From NCBI GenBank assembly GCA_963580285.1, contig OY757019.1:59788587-59852586 (forward strand): 64,000 nucleotides of DNA. The letters are read 5' to 3'. The position numbers and the translations under genes were made by a program. Shown piece by piece: positions 20,706-32,176 of this stretch. Source of the stretch: Lucinisca nassula. Its lineage: Eukaryota > Mollusca > Bivalvia > Lucinida > Lucinidae. The notes beneath the pieces were generated by a model. It did not search any database and was not told the origin of the DNA. It saw only the letters and a list, made by a program, of their open reading frames with translations. Numbering within the stretch: position 1 is the first letter of the stretch; every line of letters starts with the position of its first letter.

Positions 20706-20998
20706 TTTGTTTGATTTGAGGCTCAATGCCCCTGTTAACACTGTAAAGGTCATTGTGGAGACATAGTTCCCAATTTGTGGGACTTATAACCATCAGTGAG
20801 ATGAAATGACATCTCCAGTCCTGCTGCCTAATGAAAAGAAACCAACAGTTTGTACACATGGGCAGTCACATACTTGAACCACTTCTCTTGGGCAGGCTTA
20901 GATCTGCTTTTATAGTGGTTTTCCAGAACTCCTGAGGTTGTCTACAGCTCTGCACAGAGGCATTATGCAGCCCAACCTATTTATTCAAGCCCTGATGG
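20706..20998 (-). mobile_element. SINE-A copy (-), inserted in a SINE-B
   Basis: Reads TTGTTTGATTTGAGG through to TTCAAGCCCTGATGGG. SINE-B sequence resumes directly after it. Confidence 0.8.
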
Positions 20999-21235
20999 GT
21001 TCGGGTCGGCAACATTCTTTGTAGAGTTTGATCCTGAAATCCTTTCTATGGTCATTCTCTCCCGCTGATTCAAGAAGGGCATTTCTCAGTTTTGGAGAAA
21101 GAATGTGCAATGTACTGGTTAACTGCATATGGATATGCTCGCCCAAACAAAAGTGTGGATCTATAGGTGAATGGAACTGCAAAAATGACCTAAATAGTGT
21201 TGACTGGACCGTTAAACCTGAATGCAAACAAAAAT
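20999..21235 (+). mobile_element. SINE-B 3' part
   Basis: GTCGGCAACATTCTTTG, then the SINE-B body and the tail CCTAAATAGTGTTGACTGG with CCGTTAAACC. Confidence 0.8.
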
Positions 21236-22330
21236 GCCTGATGGGCGACCAGTCCATAATAACTGAGACACTTAGGTCTATTTCACAGTGCCTTCCTCCA
21301 TGACTCATGTCATTCAGCATTTTAAGTTTATTGTTGAATACTCTTGAAATGGCTGTGCTAACACAAATCATGAAAACAAGTTTTAAATCATACAGAGAGG
21401 ATAAGATGCAATGAAAAAGCCTCTTACTGCTAGTAAAGTCTGTTATCTTCTACTGGACAGAATATGTACCTACAGGACTGAAGGCATATTTTATTGTAAG
21501 ATATCATTTTTGTTTCTAGGATTTACTGGACATAAGTCACACTGTGTGTTTGTGGTGCTGTACAAAAAATTTTGGTCCGGTAGTATAAATTAAAGATACT
21601 CTCATCATGCTCAACTGATTTGAGCATGAAATCTGTAATGCTCATAAACAAAGAAATCCAGAAAAACATTAGCCAAACAGGCCTCATACTGACCAAGCTT
21701 TTTAACCATATTCTGCTGGACATGACAATCCCTAACTTTGCAAACAGTGTAGATCCAGATCAGATGGCTTCTGAAGAAGCCATCTGATCAGGATCTACAC
21801 TTTTTTCATGCAGTTGTGAACTGAATGTATATATAATATGAACTAAACCGATTCGTTCACAGATACAAATGTTTTTAGGCAGCAGGATATGGAGGTAGAA
21901 ATAGAAATCTGAAATCTGCAGATGCCCGAAAAATATGACACCTGGGGCCCAAAACACACAGAGTTCTGCAGGATCCAGTGATTATTGTGTGGCATTTTCA
22001 ACATTTATGAGCAAGACAAAGTTTCATGCTCAAATTAGCTGAGCATTTAAGACCAACAGTGGCTTCCAAGCAATGCAGTTTCTCTTGTAGCCTGCTTGCC
22101 TACAAGTACACCTAGAACTGGGTTTCTGCATGGGCTTGGATATAGTGTCTGAAGAAAAGATTCTCACTGGTTAGTTTTGCAGATGATTTTTGCAAAAATA
22201 TGTTCTGCTTCTTTGTCTTTCAACTACTCACTGACGTTCTCGAATTTAAATGTATAATCCATTCAGGTTAACACGCATATTCACAGTATCCAAATACCAA
22301 TCACAATTTGAATGTAACTGACACATATCT
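21236..22330. other. Space between the two convergent genes
   Basis: A truncated MITE-B (TTAACC at 21702, hairpin 21742-21805) lies here. The rest is AT-rich with no recognised gene. Confidence 0.5.
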
Positions 22331-22527
22331 CTAGTTTCCACTAAAGGCACTTCCGAATCGTGATCTGTGGGCAGTCAAAACAGCCATTTTGTTCACATTC
22401 TCATATTTGGATGACACTGGCTTTGGAGTGGCAGCAATAACAGGCTGTAAGTCCTCGAGACAGGCTTTATAGCTCTTGAGTGTTTGCCTCCTTGCAACGA
22501 CTTCATTAATCAGCTGATTGACATAGT
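22331..22527 (-). CDS. Probable last exon of the THAP-domain gene
   Basis: On -, a good acceptor (ATTTCAG at 22534-22528) opens a 64-codon frame ending TAG at 22331. It includes YVNQLINEVVARRQTL, KACLEDLQPVIAATPKP and ENVNKMAVLTAHRSRFGSAF. It is predicted helical at first, polar, with no membrane segment. The sequence is unique in the window. Linking it to the THAP exon is inference from strand and proximity. The incoming phase (one base from the previous exon) does not match the phase-0 donor of the THAP exon, so either an intermediate exon is missing or it belongs elsewhere. Confidence 0.5.
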
Positions 22528-22609
22528 CTGAAATATAATGGATAAGATGGTATCAGTTTTTGTGAAGTCAGGTGTAAAATGTCCTCCTCCTATGGTCTAA
22601 ACATCCACA

Positions 22610-22815
22610 AGGCCTAGTGGGTCAGTGTTCTGACTCTTAGTCATTAGGTCTCTCGGTTTGAGCCTGGCTCGGGCCAAGTGGAGGACGCCAAGTTCTGCAA
22701 CAGAAGGTCAGATGGTTTTTCTCCAGGTATTCTGGTTTTCGCCCACCTCTGATTAACCATTGGCTCGATATGAGTGATATAACCTATAAAGGAAAACCCG
22801 AAACAAAAAAATTAA
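22610..22815 (+). mobile_element. SINE-C copy (+), tRNA-derived
   Basis: GGCCTAGTGGGTCAG (A-box region), CGGTTTGAGCCT (B box), CGCCAAGTTCTGCAACAGAA and a poly-A-rich tail. It lies opposite the - copy 165 bp downstream. Confidence 0.8.
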
Positions 22816-22979
22816 ACTTTCACTTAGATGCTAAAAATTAAGAAAATCTCACTCACCCTGCCTAAATTAAATCACAAATGTGAGGGGGCAAGTGAAATTT
22901 TACACCCCTGCAGTGGAGTAAACACGCTTGAAGACCCCTGACCAAAGATTGTACCACTAATAATAAAATTTTAAATTTT

Positions 22980-23202
22980 TTTTTGGTTTGGGTTTTACGG
23001 CCCTTTCAAGATTATTTCACTCATATCGAGCCGATCGTTAACCAGAGGTGGGCGAAAACCGGACTACCCGGAGAAAAACCACCTGACCTTCTGTTGCAGA
23101 ACTTGGCGTCTCACACGTGGCCCAAGCGAGGCTCGAACCTACGGCGGTGAGAGACCTAATGACTAAGAGTCAGCGCTCTTATCCATGAGGCCACGGAGGC
23201 CT
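22980..23202 (-). mobile_element. SINE-C copy (-), tRNA-derived
   Basis: On - it begins AGGCCTCCGTGGCCTCATGG, a tRNA-like A box, with the B box GGTTCGAGCCTC, the body CTGCAACAGAAGGTCAG, and a tail ACCCAAACCAAAAAAA. This is a good pol III head. Confidence 0.85.
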
Positions 23203-23659
23203 GTTAAAAATTTTTCAATTTATGATGTTCATAAATTCATAATGTTTTCGAGAGAAACAAAATGCAATGTATAAATTGATGATCTATAGCCCCTAAAAAG
23301 ATATTTACACCAATAATGGGATCATCTTGAAAAGCAAGATAACCAATTTCAGGTAGCTATCATCCTGCAATCAAAATACTCCATCTTCCCCCAAAAGGCA
23401 TTCAAAAGGTGGCATTTACCCCGTTATATGCCAAACCATATAACCGTATTTCATAGAGCTTGAAAAAATAAGGGCGAAACGACCCACCAAATCAGGGCGA
23501 ACTGACCCAGGGCGAACTGACCCACGGGCGAACTGACCCACGGGCGAAACGACTCACGGGCGAACTGACCCGTGACCTAGACTAACATGAGACACAGAAA
23601 AATGTGGCATCTTATCATGGTCTGCGCTGTTTGCCACTCCTCCAACTATTTTAGAAACG

Positions 23660-23820
23660 ATTATGAGCATGGACGGACAGAGTCGCAGCAGTTTTCCTAG
23701 GGTTTAGCCCCAAGCAGATAACCAGTACTAATGTGCAGTCGGTATCATCTCTGCATGGAAGCATCATGCAGCCCAATCTATTTCTCCAAGCCCCAATGGG
23801 CGGGGGCGGATTTGGATAGG
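23660..23820 (-). mobile_element. SINE-A 5' part (-)
   Basis: Matches from GCATGGACGGAC to TTCTCCAAGCCCCAATGGGC. The 3' tail half is absent. Confidence 0.75.
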
Positions 23821-24043
23821 CATGTTTTGGCAATGAGAAATTGGCTAATTGAGACTGTCCATTGAGACAGACATGGATGAACTGTCTATGATCAGGGACA
23901 CAACACTTTGGTCAGCATGAGGACGAAACCCACCTCTCGATCACAAATCTGACAAAATGAAATGCTGCCATTCAGGACCATTGCACCAAAAAGCTCTGAA
24001 AACAAATGTTATTTATAATCAGCATTCTGATAATCTACATTAC

Positions 24044-24409
24044 CTCTTGTCTCTGCCGTTTCCTGTATGCCCCGCCAACTTTGGTCTGTTTTGGAGTGTT
24101 CCAGGGGTGGTTTGGTCTGGCAAAGATCGTTGGAACAGCACCTGTCTTGAGCTGAAACTTGCCTGGTTTGAATCCCAGATCCGCCGCTAGTCTTGGGCTC
24201 ACAATAAAACACTCCTCCGTGAAATGAGAATCACAGAATCTCGAAGTTTTTGAGTTTTCCCATAGTTTGAAAGGCTCATTTGCACTTTTCGCGCGACCCA
24301 TATTCACTCTCCACTCTTTATTTAATACCGGGTCCTCCGGGAACGTAAACAAACCGCGACCAGGTGCAGGGGTATTGCCACAACCCCGTGCAACACATCG
24401 CGTCGGCAT
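24044..24409 (-). CDS. THAP-domain protein, first exon (122 codons)
   Basis: ATG at 24409 on -. The N-terminus has the C2CH zinc-finger pattern of THAP domains: MPTRCVARGCGN gives the first two Cys; then GLFTFPEDP, a Trp-bearing helix (NKEWRVNMGR) and RFCDSHFTEECF supply the last Cys and His. LAADLGFKPGKFQLK and AVPTIF follow; AVPTIF closes the domain. A basic tail (YRKRQRQE) follows. The reading frame stops three codons later, but a donor lies at GAG/GTAATG (24044/24043), so the protein continues in other exons. THAP domains bind DNA in the major groove, and many come from P-element-type transposases. A host regulator is more likely here than a transposase because no transposase sequence surrounds it. 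Confidence 0.85.
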
Positions 24410-24505
24410 TTTTGGAATTTATTTCAGATAACAAGATGTTTTTTATCACAATTTTCTCGAACAGTCAATGTAAAATACACGCTATTTCCACTTCCGTTCT
24501 ACAAT

Positions 24506-24552
24506 TGACGTCACAGGGTTCAGAGTCACGTGACTCGGATTATCACTTCCGG
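24506..24552 (-). promoter_or_regulatory. Promoter motif cluster upstream of the THAP exon
   Basis: TGACGTCA (24506-24513), the 10-bp palindrome GTCACGTGAC (24525-24534) and ACTTCCGG (24545-24552, an ETS core read on -) lie within 50 bases, about 100-145 bases upstream of the ATG. There is no TATA box. Confidence 0.5.
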
Positions 24553-24845
24553 TTCGCAATTGCCCACAGGTGAACCGAATGTAAATTGTTAATAAATACA
24601 TAATTCCGTAACAAGAAGTACGGCGAATAGCTTATTCGAGATGTATTTTATATGTATTCAATGATAAGTCATAGAAAAAATAGCGTTGCAGTTGAACTTT
24701 AAGCTCCTGATTTCACTTAATATATAAGTACGGATACATTAGACTTTGATGAAACCTTTAGGGCTGCAGGACACTCACCTTGTGGTTCCCCTAATGTGTC
24801 TATGTAATATTCTTATATACCAAGCCAGTTTAATATTTTAGTACA

Positions 24846-24918
24846 TAAGCAAACAGTGTAGACCCAGATCAGACGCAAGAGAACTGAGCGTATGATCTGG
24901 TTCTACACTGTTTGCTTA
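24846..24918. repeat. MITE hairpin (A/B type)
   Basis: AAGCAAACAGTGTAGACCCA pairs imperfectly with the end GGTTCTACACTGTTTGCTT. No intact element ends are visible. Confidence 0.65.
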
Positions 24919-25020
24919 AAACTAATGCAATTTTGTAATACTTACCCCAAACAAAATAAAACTGAAATTGAATGGGCCACTCCAAACTTATTATGTCAGA
25001 GATTCCAATGCCATTTATGG

Positions 25021-25300
25021 CATTGCGAAACCACACCTATACAAATTCATTGTAATTTTACCACCGAAAAATGAAAGTTTTCAGAAGAAAAAATTTGATA
25101 TTTTTCTTATTTCTTCTTAAAACATAGGTTGTGGGTGCTCGTTAGAACTGCCTCAATGAGGCAGTTCTAACGAGTACCAACAATCTATGTTTTTGAGCAG
25201 AATAAGAAAAATAATGTATACCCCTGCAAACCCCGGTTTTACTATATTAAACTTGGGTTTAAGGGGTTCGTATTTATATTGACTTGCTTTCTTGATGGTG
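25021..25300. mobile_element. MITE-E copy
   Basis: Worn left end (GCGAAACCACACCTATAC). Core hairpin with 18-bp arms, CTCGTTAGAACTGCCTCA and its complement separated by one A. Then ACCCCTGCAAACCCCGGTTT. Confidence 0.8.
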
Positions 25301-25966
25301 TAAACATGTTATATCTTTATCGCTGTGTGACCCATCAACAAGGCATAAGTTTATTTTTTTAGCAGAAATGACTCACATCAGTCTGAGTGGATGTGCAGGC
25401 CGAGCTTAGTCTTCGCTGGTAGTATATCATTATAACGTGACGTCACTAAATATCACTGTACGGCTTCGACTGCATTAGTCAAAATTCGCGCTCGGAAATT
25501 AAAGGATAATGTTCCCTGCAAAAATATTCTAACATGGATATCAATCCTCGTAATACCGGGACGGATTTGCACGCCTTGTATGCTTTTTGTAATCTCTAAC
25601 TCACTGTTCGAGTCAGCGAATATGCTAACTTTATTCCGGACACAAGGCCCGGTCCTAAGGGATATGACCGAAAATGTCCTACTTGCATCGGCGAATCCTC
25701 GACCGTATTGAACATAAATTTGTTCTAAGCATAAAAACCTGGCAGGCAGTGATGATTTTATGGACCCTTTATTGCCCAGTAATTTTTATTAACCATTTAA
25801 TGTCTTTCCTAACTGTCTGCTATTAGTATTTTGTTAAGAAACTGTGTTTCGTCTTGTTTTATTCCTTGTTTTATTGTTAGCTGGTGACGAATTTTGTAAT
25901 AAAGATAATGTAATGGGATGATTTTATTGAACATAAAGCCCTGGGTAACTTATGTCTCAATGCAAA
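25301..25966. other. Unrecognised sequence with MITE scraps
   Basis: A short piece like the hairpin core at 19948 (AGTCTTCGCTGG) near 25410. Otherwise nothing recognised. Confidence 0.4.
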
Positions 25967-26250
25967 AATACGCAAACATGCCTATATAGTTTTAATCCCA
26001 ATGAACCCCACTTTTACATAGTGAAACTGGTGTTTGTACGGGTAAACCTTATTTTACTTATTTCTGCTCTAAAATACAGATTGTGGGTTCGCGTTAGAAC
26101 CGCCTCGCCGAGGTGCGCGAGGCGGTTCTAACGAGTACCAACAATCTATGTTTTGAGCAGAAATATGAAAAAAAAAAAAAAAAAAAAAAACATCAGGATT
26201 TTTATCTGAAAAATTTAATTTTTGGTGGTAAAATTTTAATAATATTTCTG
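25967..26250. mobile_element. MITE-E copy with poly-A run
   Basis: Left end ACGCAAACATGCCTATATAG. Core hairpin CGTTAGAACCGCCTCG...CGAGGCGGTTCTAACG at about 26089-26135. A 22-base A run at about 26168-26190. Confidence 0.8.

Positions 26251-26254
<4 letters not shown>

Positions 26255-26335
<81 letters not shown>
26255..26335. repeat. (CT)n microsatellite
   Basis: About 40 CT dinucleotides, uninterrupted. Confidence 0.98.
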
Positions 26336-26337
<2 letters not shown>

Positions 26338-26475
26338 GTGTGCGTGCAAGCATGAGTGTGTGGCGGCACAAGAATCGGTACAATCTAGTTTCTTGCCATT
26401 ATTGTTTATCCCGGCTACTAAGATCATCATGTCCGTCAGTGTTTGAAGTTTTGAATTTTTTTAATTTGGACATGG

Positions 26476-26644
26476 CCTTTTGTATCAAATGGAATCTTCT
26501 TATTTATATTCCATTTCAAAATTTAGGGGTGCCAGGTTGTGTTTTCTTCAAAATTTAACAGGAAAATGGCTAACTTTTTGCAAACAGTGTAGGCCCTGTA
26601 TGCCTGATACCCGTTTTGGGGGTTTCTGGTACTCAATGGGTTAA
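26476..26644 (-). mobile_element. MITE-A copy (-), core partly deleted
   Basis: Contains GTATCAAATGGAATCTTC at the worn end, TTTTTGCAAACAGTGTAGGC, and ACTCAATGGGTTAA at the other end. One arm of the hairpin is missing. Confidence 0.7.
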
Positions 26645-27040
26645 ATCGATAGTTAATAATAAATGATCATAAACAGGATAGAAACGAGTGAAGTTCCTGA
26701 TGAGACGGCTCATTATGAGTGGTTTCATCCGGGGTTATACTGGATCTACACTGTTTGCATGTGTCTACAGGATAGAATGGTTTAAGCAGTAGTAACGGAC
26801 AAATCTGCTGGCCTTATATGACTGAGCTGGGACGCAACCTCAAGTCCAGTTTCACACATGATACCGACAACAATCTGACGTCACTGTTGCAAGAATAGCA
26901 AAACTATAAATTACCATTATCTGGATTTGGTATAAACGCCACCGAGGCATTTTCCGTGAGCAGGAGCAAGACAAATGACTTTCTCTGTTGATCGGATAGT
27001 TTATATTTGAATTTTTGTGAGCTAATACAAATTTTGTATT
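26645..27040. other. Unrecognised stretch
   Basis: A half hairpin GGATCTACACTGTTTGCATG near 26743. No gene seen. Confidence 0.4.
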
Positions 27041-27325
27041 CCCGCCTCCGCTCATCGGGGCTTGAAGAAATAGATTGGGCTGCATGATGTTTCTACGCAG
27101 AGCTAAAAAGGACTGCACATGAGTACTGGTAAACCGCTTAGAGGTCTAAGCCTGCCCAGGAAAAACAGGTGCAAGTCGGACCGTCCATGCTGGCCCTATT
27201 GGGCATTATTTGGCGGAAGGGCTTGAGATTCCTCGGGTAAAAGTCCCACAAAATTGGAAGTAACGTCTTCAAAATGACCCATATAGTGTTGACGCGGACG
27301 TTAAACCTCAAATCAAAGAAACTCA
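27041..27325 (+). mobile_element. SINE-A copy
   Basis: CATCGGGGCTTGAAGAAAT through GACGTTAAACCTCAAATC. Confidence 0.85.
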
Positions 27326-27496
27326 ACTGCGTTGAGTATGAAAAAGGTTTAAAGATCAAGTATCTGACTATTATATAAATGGGCAGCAGTGGTGCAAAAG
27401 TCACAGCCTCCGGAATGACTGCAAATAAGCTTGACGCCTTCATCGCAATCGAACTAACATAAATAAATTAGTATAAATATTCAAATTGTGTAAACA

Positions 27497-27682
27497 GGCA
27501 AAAAGAATCAGCGAAGCCAAGCAGAAACGTGCACACAGCAAAGACAGGGCTAAGGCATCACCAACATAGCTGTCTTCCACTGACCTCTGGTACTCTATCT
27601 ACAACAGACAGTTTGGCTAGAATTGGTGCCATCAACCATCTTAGAGCACACAAACAGTAGCATTTCTCGCATGTGATTAAGA
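27497..27682 (+). pseudogene. 3' end of a non-LTR retrotransposon (same family as 48030-50740)
   Basis: Encodes a basic stretch AKRISEAKQKRAHSKDRAKA, followed by the terminal region seen again at 50577-50740. 5'-truncated, with stops. Confidence 0.65.
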
Positions 27683-28560
27683 TTGGTCATTGTCAGCAAT
27701 TACAAACGAACCATTTATATTAATTCTATTAATATAAATTTTATATTTATATTAATTCTATTAATTCTATTTGTGACTTTGGGTCGATTGGCAAGCAACC
27801 GACCCTAAAACTATATATGAATTAAGACCTTCTAAATAATGTCCTGAGCAGGTGGGTAGGTCAATTAGTTGTACGAAGTATAAATCATAATACACTTTAC
27901 CAGGACCCTGAAGAAATAAATACAAATATCTCGTACATTATCAAAATTCGACGTAGGTTAATTTATTTTTCAACATATTAATGTTCTTCAAATTGTTTCT
28001 ACGATTGTAAAAATGGAATGTCATTTTTTGGATTCAAAGGAGTTCTACTCAATCATTATAAAGAATTGGACATAGTACACATTTACCCTCTGGGTATTAC
28101 TTTGCTTCGTGGGAACCAAGCCAGGAATGATTAATATGCTAACGTTCTAACATTTACAAGTCAGTCTTTAAAATTTACATCTCTCTCTCGCTCTCTATCT
28201 CTCTCTCTCTCTCTATCTTAAGTCTATCTGCCGTCTATCTTAAGTCATAATATAAAATAAAGGCACTGCCTTTTGAGCAAACACACTCATTTACACCCCT
28301 ATCTATCTATCTTCATATATATTGAGTTGGTGACTCAGTTAGTTTCCAGCATGGACACTTTAAAGTACCTTGAAGCACTAGTGTTATACTATAGATTTGG
28401 GGCTTATCATCATTTTGTAAATCCTGGGAAGGTAGAAATCCACATGTAGCCAGATAGCTCATTGTGTCTCATACAATTCCCAGGGCTTTATTTTATACCC
28501 CTGAGTGATAGTTTGTGAAAGTTTTAATTGCTTGGCCAGACGAGAAGCGCTTTCCACCCT
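27683..28560. other. AT-rich stretch with simple repeats
   Basis: TATTAATTC-type repeats at 27715-27775 and broken CT/TATC runs at 28180-28310. No gene recognised. Confidence 0.4.
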
Positions 28561-28701
28561 ACCGAGAAGTTCCTGTAAATGCTTCGGCAAATGCTCCGGT
28601 TAGCCGTTGGTCCAGTCGCGGTGCTGGCTTTTACCGTCTAACATTTGCGGCTCAGTGCGGTACGTTTCAGTTAATTTAAACGCGTGACGTAGTTTCGAAA
28701 C

Positions 28702-28709
28702 TTTCCCGC
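28702..28709 (+). promoter_or_regulatory. E2F-like site in a CpG-rich patch
   Basis: TTTCCCGC within CCCGCGACG, in a patch (28560-28750) much richer in CpG than its surroundings. It lies 160 bases upstream of a possible first coding exon. Confidence 0.35.
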
Positions 28710-28867
28710 GACGAAACTTCAGCGTTTGATGCGGTATCGGTCTTCGAAAAGAGCTTTTTAAAATTATTTCGACGCATTTTGTGTTTCTGTTTTAATAGGT
28801 CTTAACTCCGTTTGGTTTTGAGAAGCAATTTTTGGATAGGAATACAATTCTCATGAACTCTGTAAAG

Positions 28868-28923
28868 ATGGTGGATTATCGCGAGAAATTGAACGAGATT
28901 CCAGGCGAGATTTGGGTGCCTAA
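28868..28923 (+). CDS. Possible first coding exon of an unidentified gene
   Basis: ATG in a good context (GTAAAGATGG) opens MVDYREKLNEIPGEIWVP and reaches AA/GTATGT (28923/28924), a good donor in phase 2. A pyrimidine-rich acceptor (TCTGTTTTAATAG) lies 70 bases upstream, so the 5' leader may be spliced. No downstream exon was found before the repeats that follow, and I do not recognise the peptide. It could be a chance ORF in a CpG patch. Confidence 0.35.
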
Positions 28924-29129
28924 GTATGTTGTTCCAGTCTCTCTACAGTAAAGCAAACACTTCGTGTGTTTGCTATTATTATTTTTACCATTAACTTATT
29001 GTTTGTTCATGAAGTAGTCATAATTTGACAAATAAATCAATAGTTCCATTTACCTGTTAAAATAGTATATTGCCTGCAATGACAAAATTTACATGAAGAA
29101 AACACAGCTGACCTGAAACAGCTGCTGAG

Positions 29130-29830
29130 AGATCATTGTCCAAGAGCGGGACCATTTATTGCCCAAAGCAATAATTTGAACAATCGTAGTAAACAGGTAA
29201 AGGTCCACTAGATGGAGCTTCATATCAAACACCAAAGACCTGGACCTTCCAGTTTCAGAAAAGAAGATTTTAAAGGTTTTCTCTATATAAGCCTATCTGA
29301 AAAATGAGAGCCACGGAACTGGGCCATTTTGGGCCCCAAGGCTATAATTTGAACAGCATTGGTAGAGGTTTACTAGACTCGGGCCTTCTGGGTTAAGACA
29401 AGAAGATTTTAATGGTATTCCCAATATAAGTCCCTATTGGCGTCTGGGTCCCGGGCCAGGTTTGGCCCCAAACCTATAATTTGACCAATATTGATAGAGG
29501 TCCACTGGACAACGCTTCATACCAAATATGAAAGACCTGGGCCTTGTGGTTTCTGACAAGAGGATTTTAAATGTTTCCCTATATAAGACTATGTAAAATA
29601 TGTGGACCCTGGAGCGGCGCCAGTTTTGGTCCCAATGTTTTAATTTGAACAATCTTGGTAGAGGTCCACTAGATGAAGCTTCATGCCAAATATCAAATAT
29701 CTGGGCCTTGGGGTTTCAGAGAAGAATCTATTTTGGCTTCTGTGACCTAGATGTGCAATGGACAGAAACCATTTGAACTACTGTGAAAGAGGACCGACTA
29801 TGGATCATTGCTGTGAAGTTTGGTCAAAAT
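29130..29830 (+). repeat. Tandem repeat F, + orientation, with its 3' flank
   Basis: About four units. The block ends in the flank that also follows the 45364 array and, inverted, precedes the 41900 array: GGCTTCTGTGACCTAGATGT and GTGAAGTTTGGTCAAAATCC. Confidence 0.9.
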
Positions 29831-30420
29831 CCAATCAGTGGCGGGAAACTTCCAGTCAGACAGCTTGCTGACACGGGCTTTCTAGCTCGTCATGAACCTC
29901 CATCAGGAGCATATGAACCCCATAACGGTTGCAGTCTCATATCAATTGGAATGCAAAATTTCTTTTTTTTTTACTATTTCCTTTCATTCCATGAAGTAGG
30001 GTGACTTTGATGAGCTGAAGGTGAGTGCCAGCAGCTACCTAGGCGGGACAGCTTCTAGCTTGTCAAGACCTCCATCAATCATAACGGCCTTAGCCTCATA
30101 TCACTAGGAATCTGCACTTATTTTTTAACGTTCACACCATAAAGGGTATGACCTCATATTACTGGAAATGTACACTTATTTTTCTTTGTTTTCTTTGATC
30201 TGCTGCACGCTATTTGTCCGTTTCTGCAAACAGGGTGGTTTGAATTAACTGGAGGCGTATGCCAGAAGCGACTTAGGCGGGGCACTTACAAGTCATACTG
30301 TTTGCTGTCATGCGTTTTCAGGTTCAAAACCTTTGTCAAGTATGCATAACGGCCGTACCGTAGCCTCACATCACCAGGTCTCTGTCATGGCTGGCTGTCT
30401 TTGATTTTTACCGTCATTTT
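29831..30420 (+). repeat. Three degenerate tandem units (about 190-230 bp)
   Basis: CATAACGG...CCTCATATCA...GGAAT recurs three times, with GGCGGGA and CTTGTCAAGACCTCCATCA in some units. Confidence 0.65.
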
Positions 30421-30579
30421 ACATATTCATTTTTAGTGATCGGACTGACATGCCAATATAATTTTTAAAGTATACGTGTGTCGCTAAACGTTGCTCTTAA
30501 AGTCTAGTTTGAATTTAAATGTTTGATCTGGTATTTTCTTACATGTAATTCTTTCATTTTATAATTTTATCATTCCTAG

Positions 30580-30698
30580 ACTGCTGTGATATGTGTTGTC
30601 TGTGTATGTATGTATATATTATTTTATTATTATTCTTGATGGAGAACCATATTGTAGATTAGTCTTGTACTAAATATGTAATCCTCTTTAAATAAAGA

Positions 30699-30752
<54 letters not shown>
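30580..30752 (+). mobile_element. Probable LINE 3' end with (TTA)n tail
   Basis: TGATGGAGAACCATATTGTA...CTTTAAATAAAGACA followed by about 17 TTA units, the usual tail of CR1/L2-like LINEs. No coding part is attached. Confidence 0.5.
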
Positions 30753-30753
<1 letters not shown>

Positions 30754-31302
30754 GTGGTTTAGGAGGAAGTATCATTTGAAGACGAACATGTGCCATGTGA
30801 ACTAAAATGTGTAAGGATTGTTCCGTGCAAATGTAGGAAACTATAAGTATAGTGACCACTGAATAGGTTAGGTCAATGCAAAGTTCGAGTCACAAACAAG
30901 ACATCCATATTTCTTTTTTTAAAAAGGTCTATTATGCGTGTGTTGCATGTTTGGTAAAACAATTTGGCGTCAGCTTTTATTACTCAATGTCTTGACGTTT
31001 ACTGAATATATCGTCAGATTTCGCTGAAAATTATCACGCCTTCTGTAAAGATACACATTTTCTTCTCAAATCTTTGTCATTTTTCGAATTATTTTGATAA
31101 TATCGGATTTCATTTATTTATTTGACATTTATAGTCTGATACCATATGCCGAAATGTGATGTATATTTTCTTTATTAATGATGTGTTTTAGTATCAATTT
31201 TATCCTTTTCACATTATCAAGAAGATACTTCTGGCTTCGTCAAATATGCATAAAATAGCCATTAAGGTTAAAAGACTGAGAAGATGGCGTAGGCCATGTG
31301 GA

Positions 31303-31310
<8 letters not shown>
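30753..31310. other. Unrecognised AT-rich stretch
   Basis: No repeat family or gene seen. Confidence 0.4.
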
Positions 31311-31378
<68 letters not shown>

Positions 31379-31477
31379 GTATCCATTCATCCAGTCATGT
31401 TATTCACTCAAACACACCTTTCGACCAACAAGTCAACCAGCCAATCAACCAAATCAAGACTGTGTAGATGGAGGAGG

Positions 31478-31556
<79 letters not shown>

Positions 31557-31616
31557 ATTCATTCATCCAGTAAAGCAATTCACTCAAACACACCTTTGTA
31601 TCGACTAACAAATCTC

Positions 31617-31682
<66 letters not shown>
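31311..31682. repeat. Three (CT)n tracts in duplicated segments
   Basis: (CT)n at 31311-31375, 31481-31553 and 31621-31682. The two spacers share CATTCATCCAGT and TTCACTCAAACACACCTTT, so the tract plus spacer was duplicated. Confidence 0.9.
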
Positions 31683-31683
<1 letters not shown>

Positions 31684-31937
31684 ATCAGGTTAACAAGCCG
31701 GTCTTATGAACGCCCTGTAAACTCCACTTGATACAGCGAAACGCAGAGTTTATACAAGTACATGTATTCATTATTTTCCTTATTTTATGCACAAAAACAT
31801 ATATTTTACGTATTCGCTGAGACCCACGATCATTTTTTGAAAAATGTTAAGGCTTTTGAAATATCTGAAAAGATAGGAAAAATGCCATTTTAGCACAGGG
31901 GTGAGTAATCGTAATGTGATATTGAGATTGTTTGTTT

Positions 31938-32150
31938 GCTTTGGAGTTTAACGGTCCAGTCAACACTATTTATGTTATATCGAGCAGGACAATTTTACCT
32001 GGACAGGCTTAACCAGTACAGCGCCATTTCTTTCGCCAGCCCTTCTTGAATGTGAATGACCGTAGATACGATTTCATGACAAATCTCCGTGAAAGAATGT
32101 TGCCGACGCCGGCAGGAATCGAACCGGCGACCTCCTGATACCTGTCAGAC
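31938..32150 (-). mobile_element. SINE-B copy (-)
   Basis: Tail TTTGGAGTTTAACGGTCCAG at one end; at the other the tRNA-like head, B box GGTTCGATTCCTG on -. Confidence 0.8.
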
Positions 32151-32176
32151 GCGCATCCAAGATGTGTTTACGTAAT

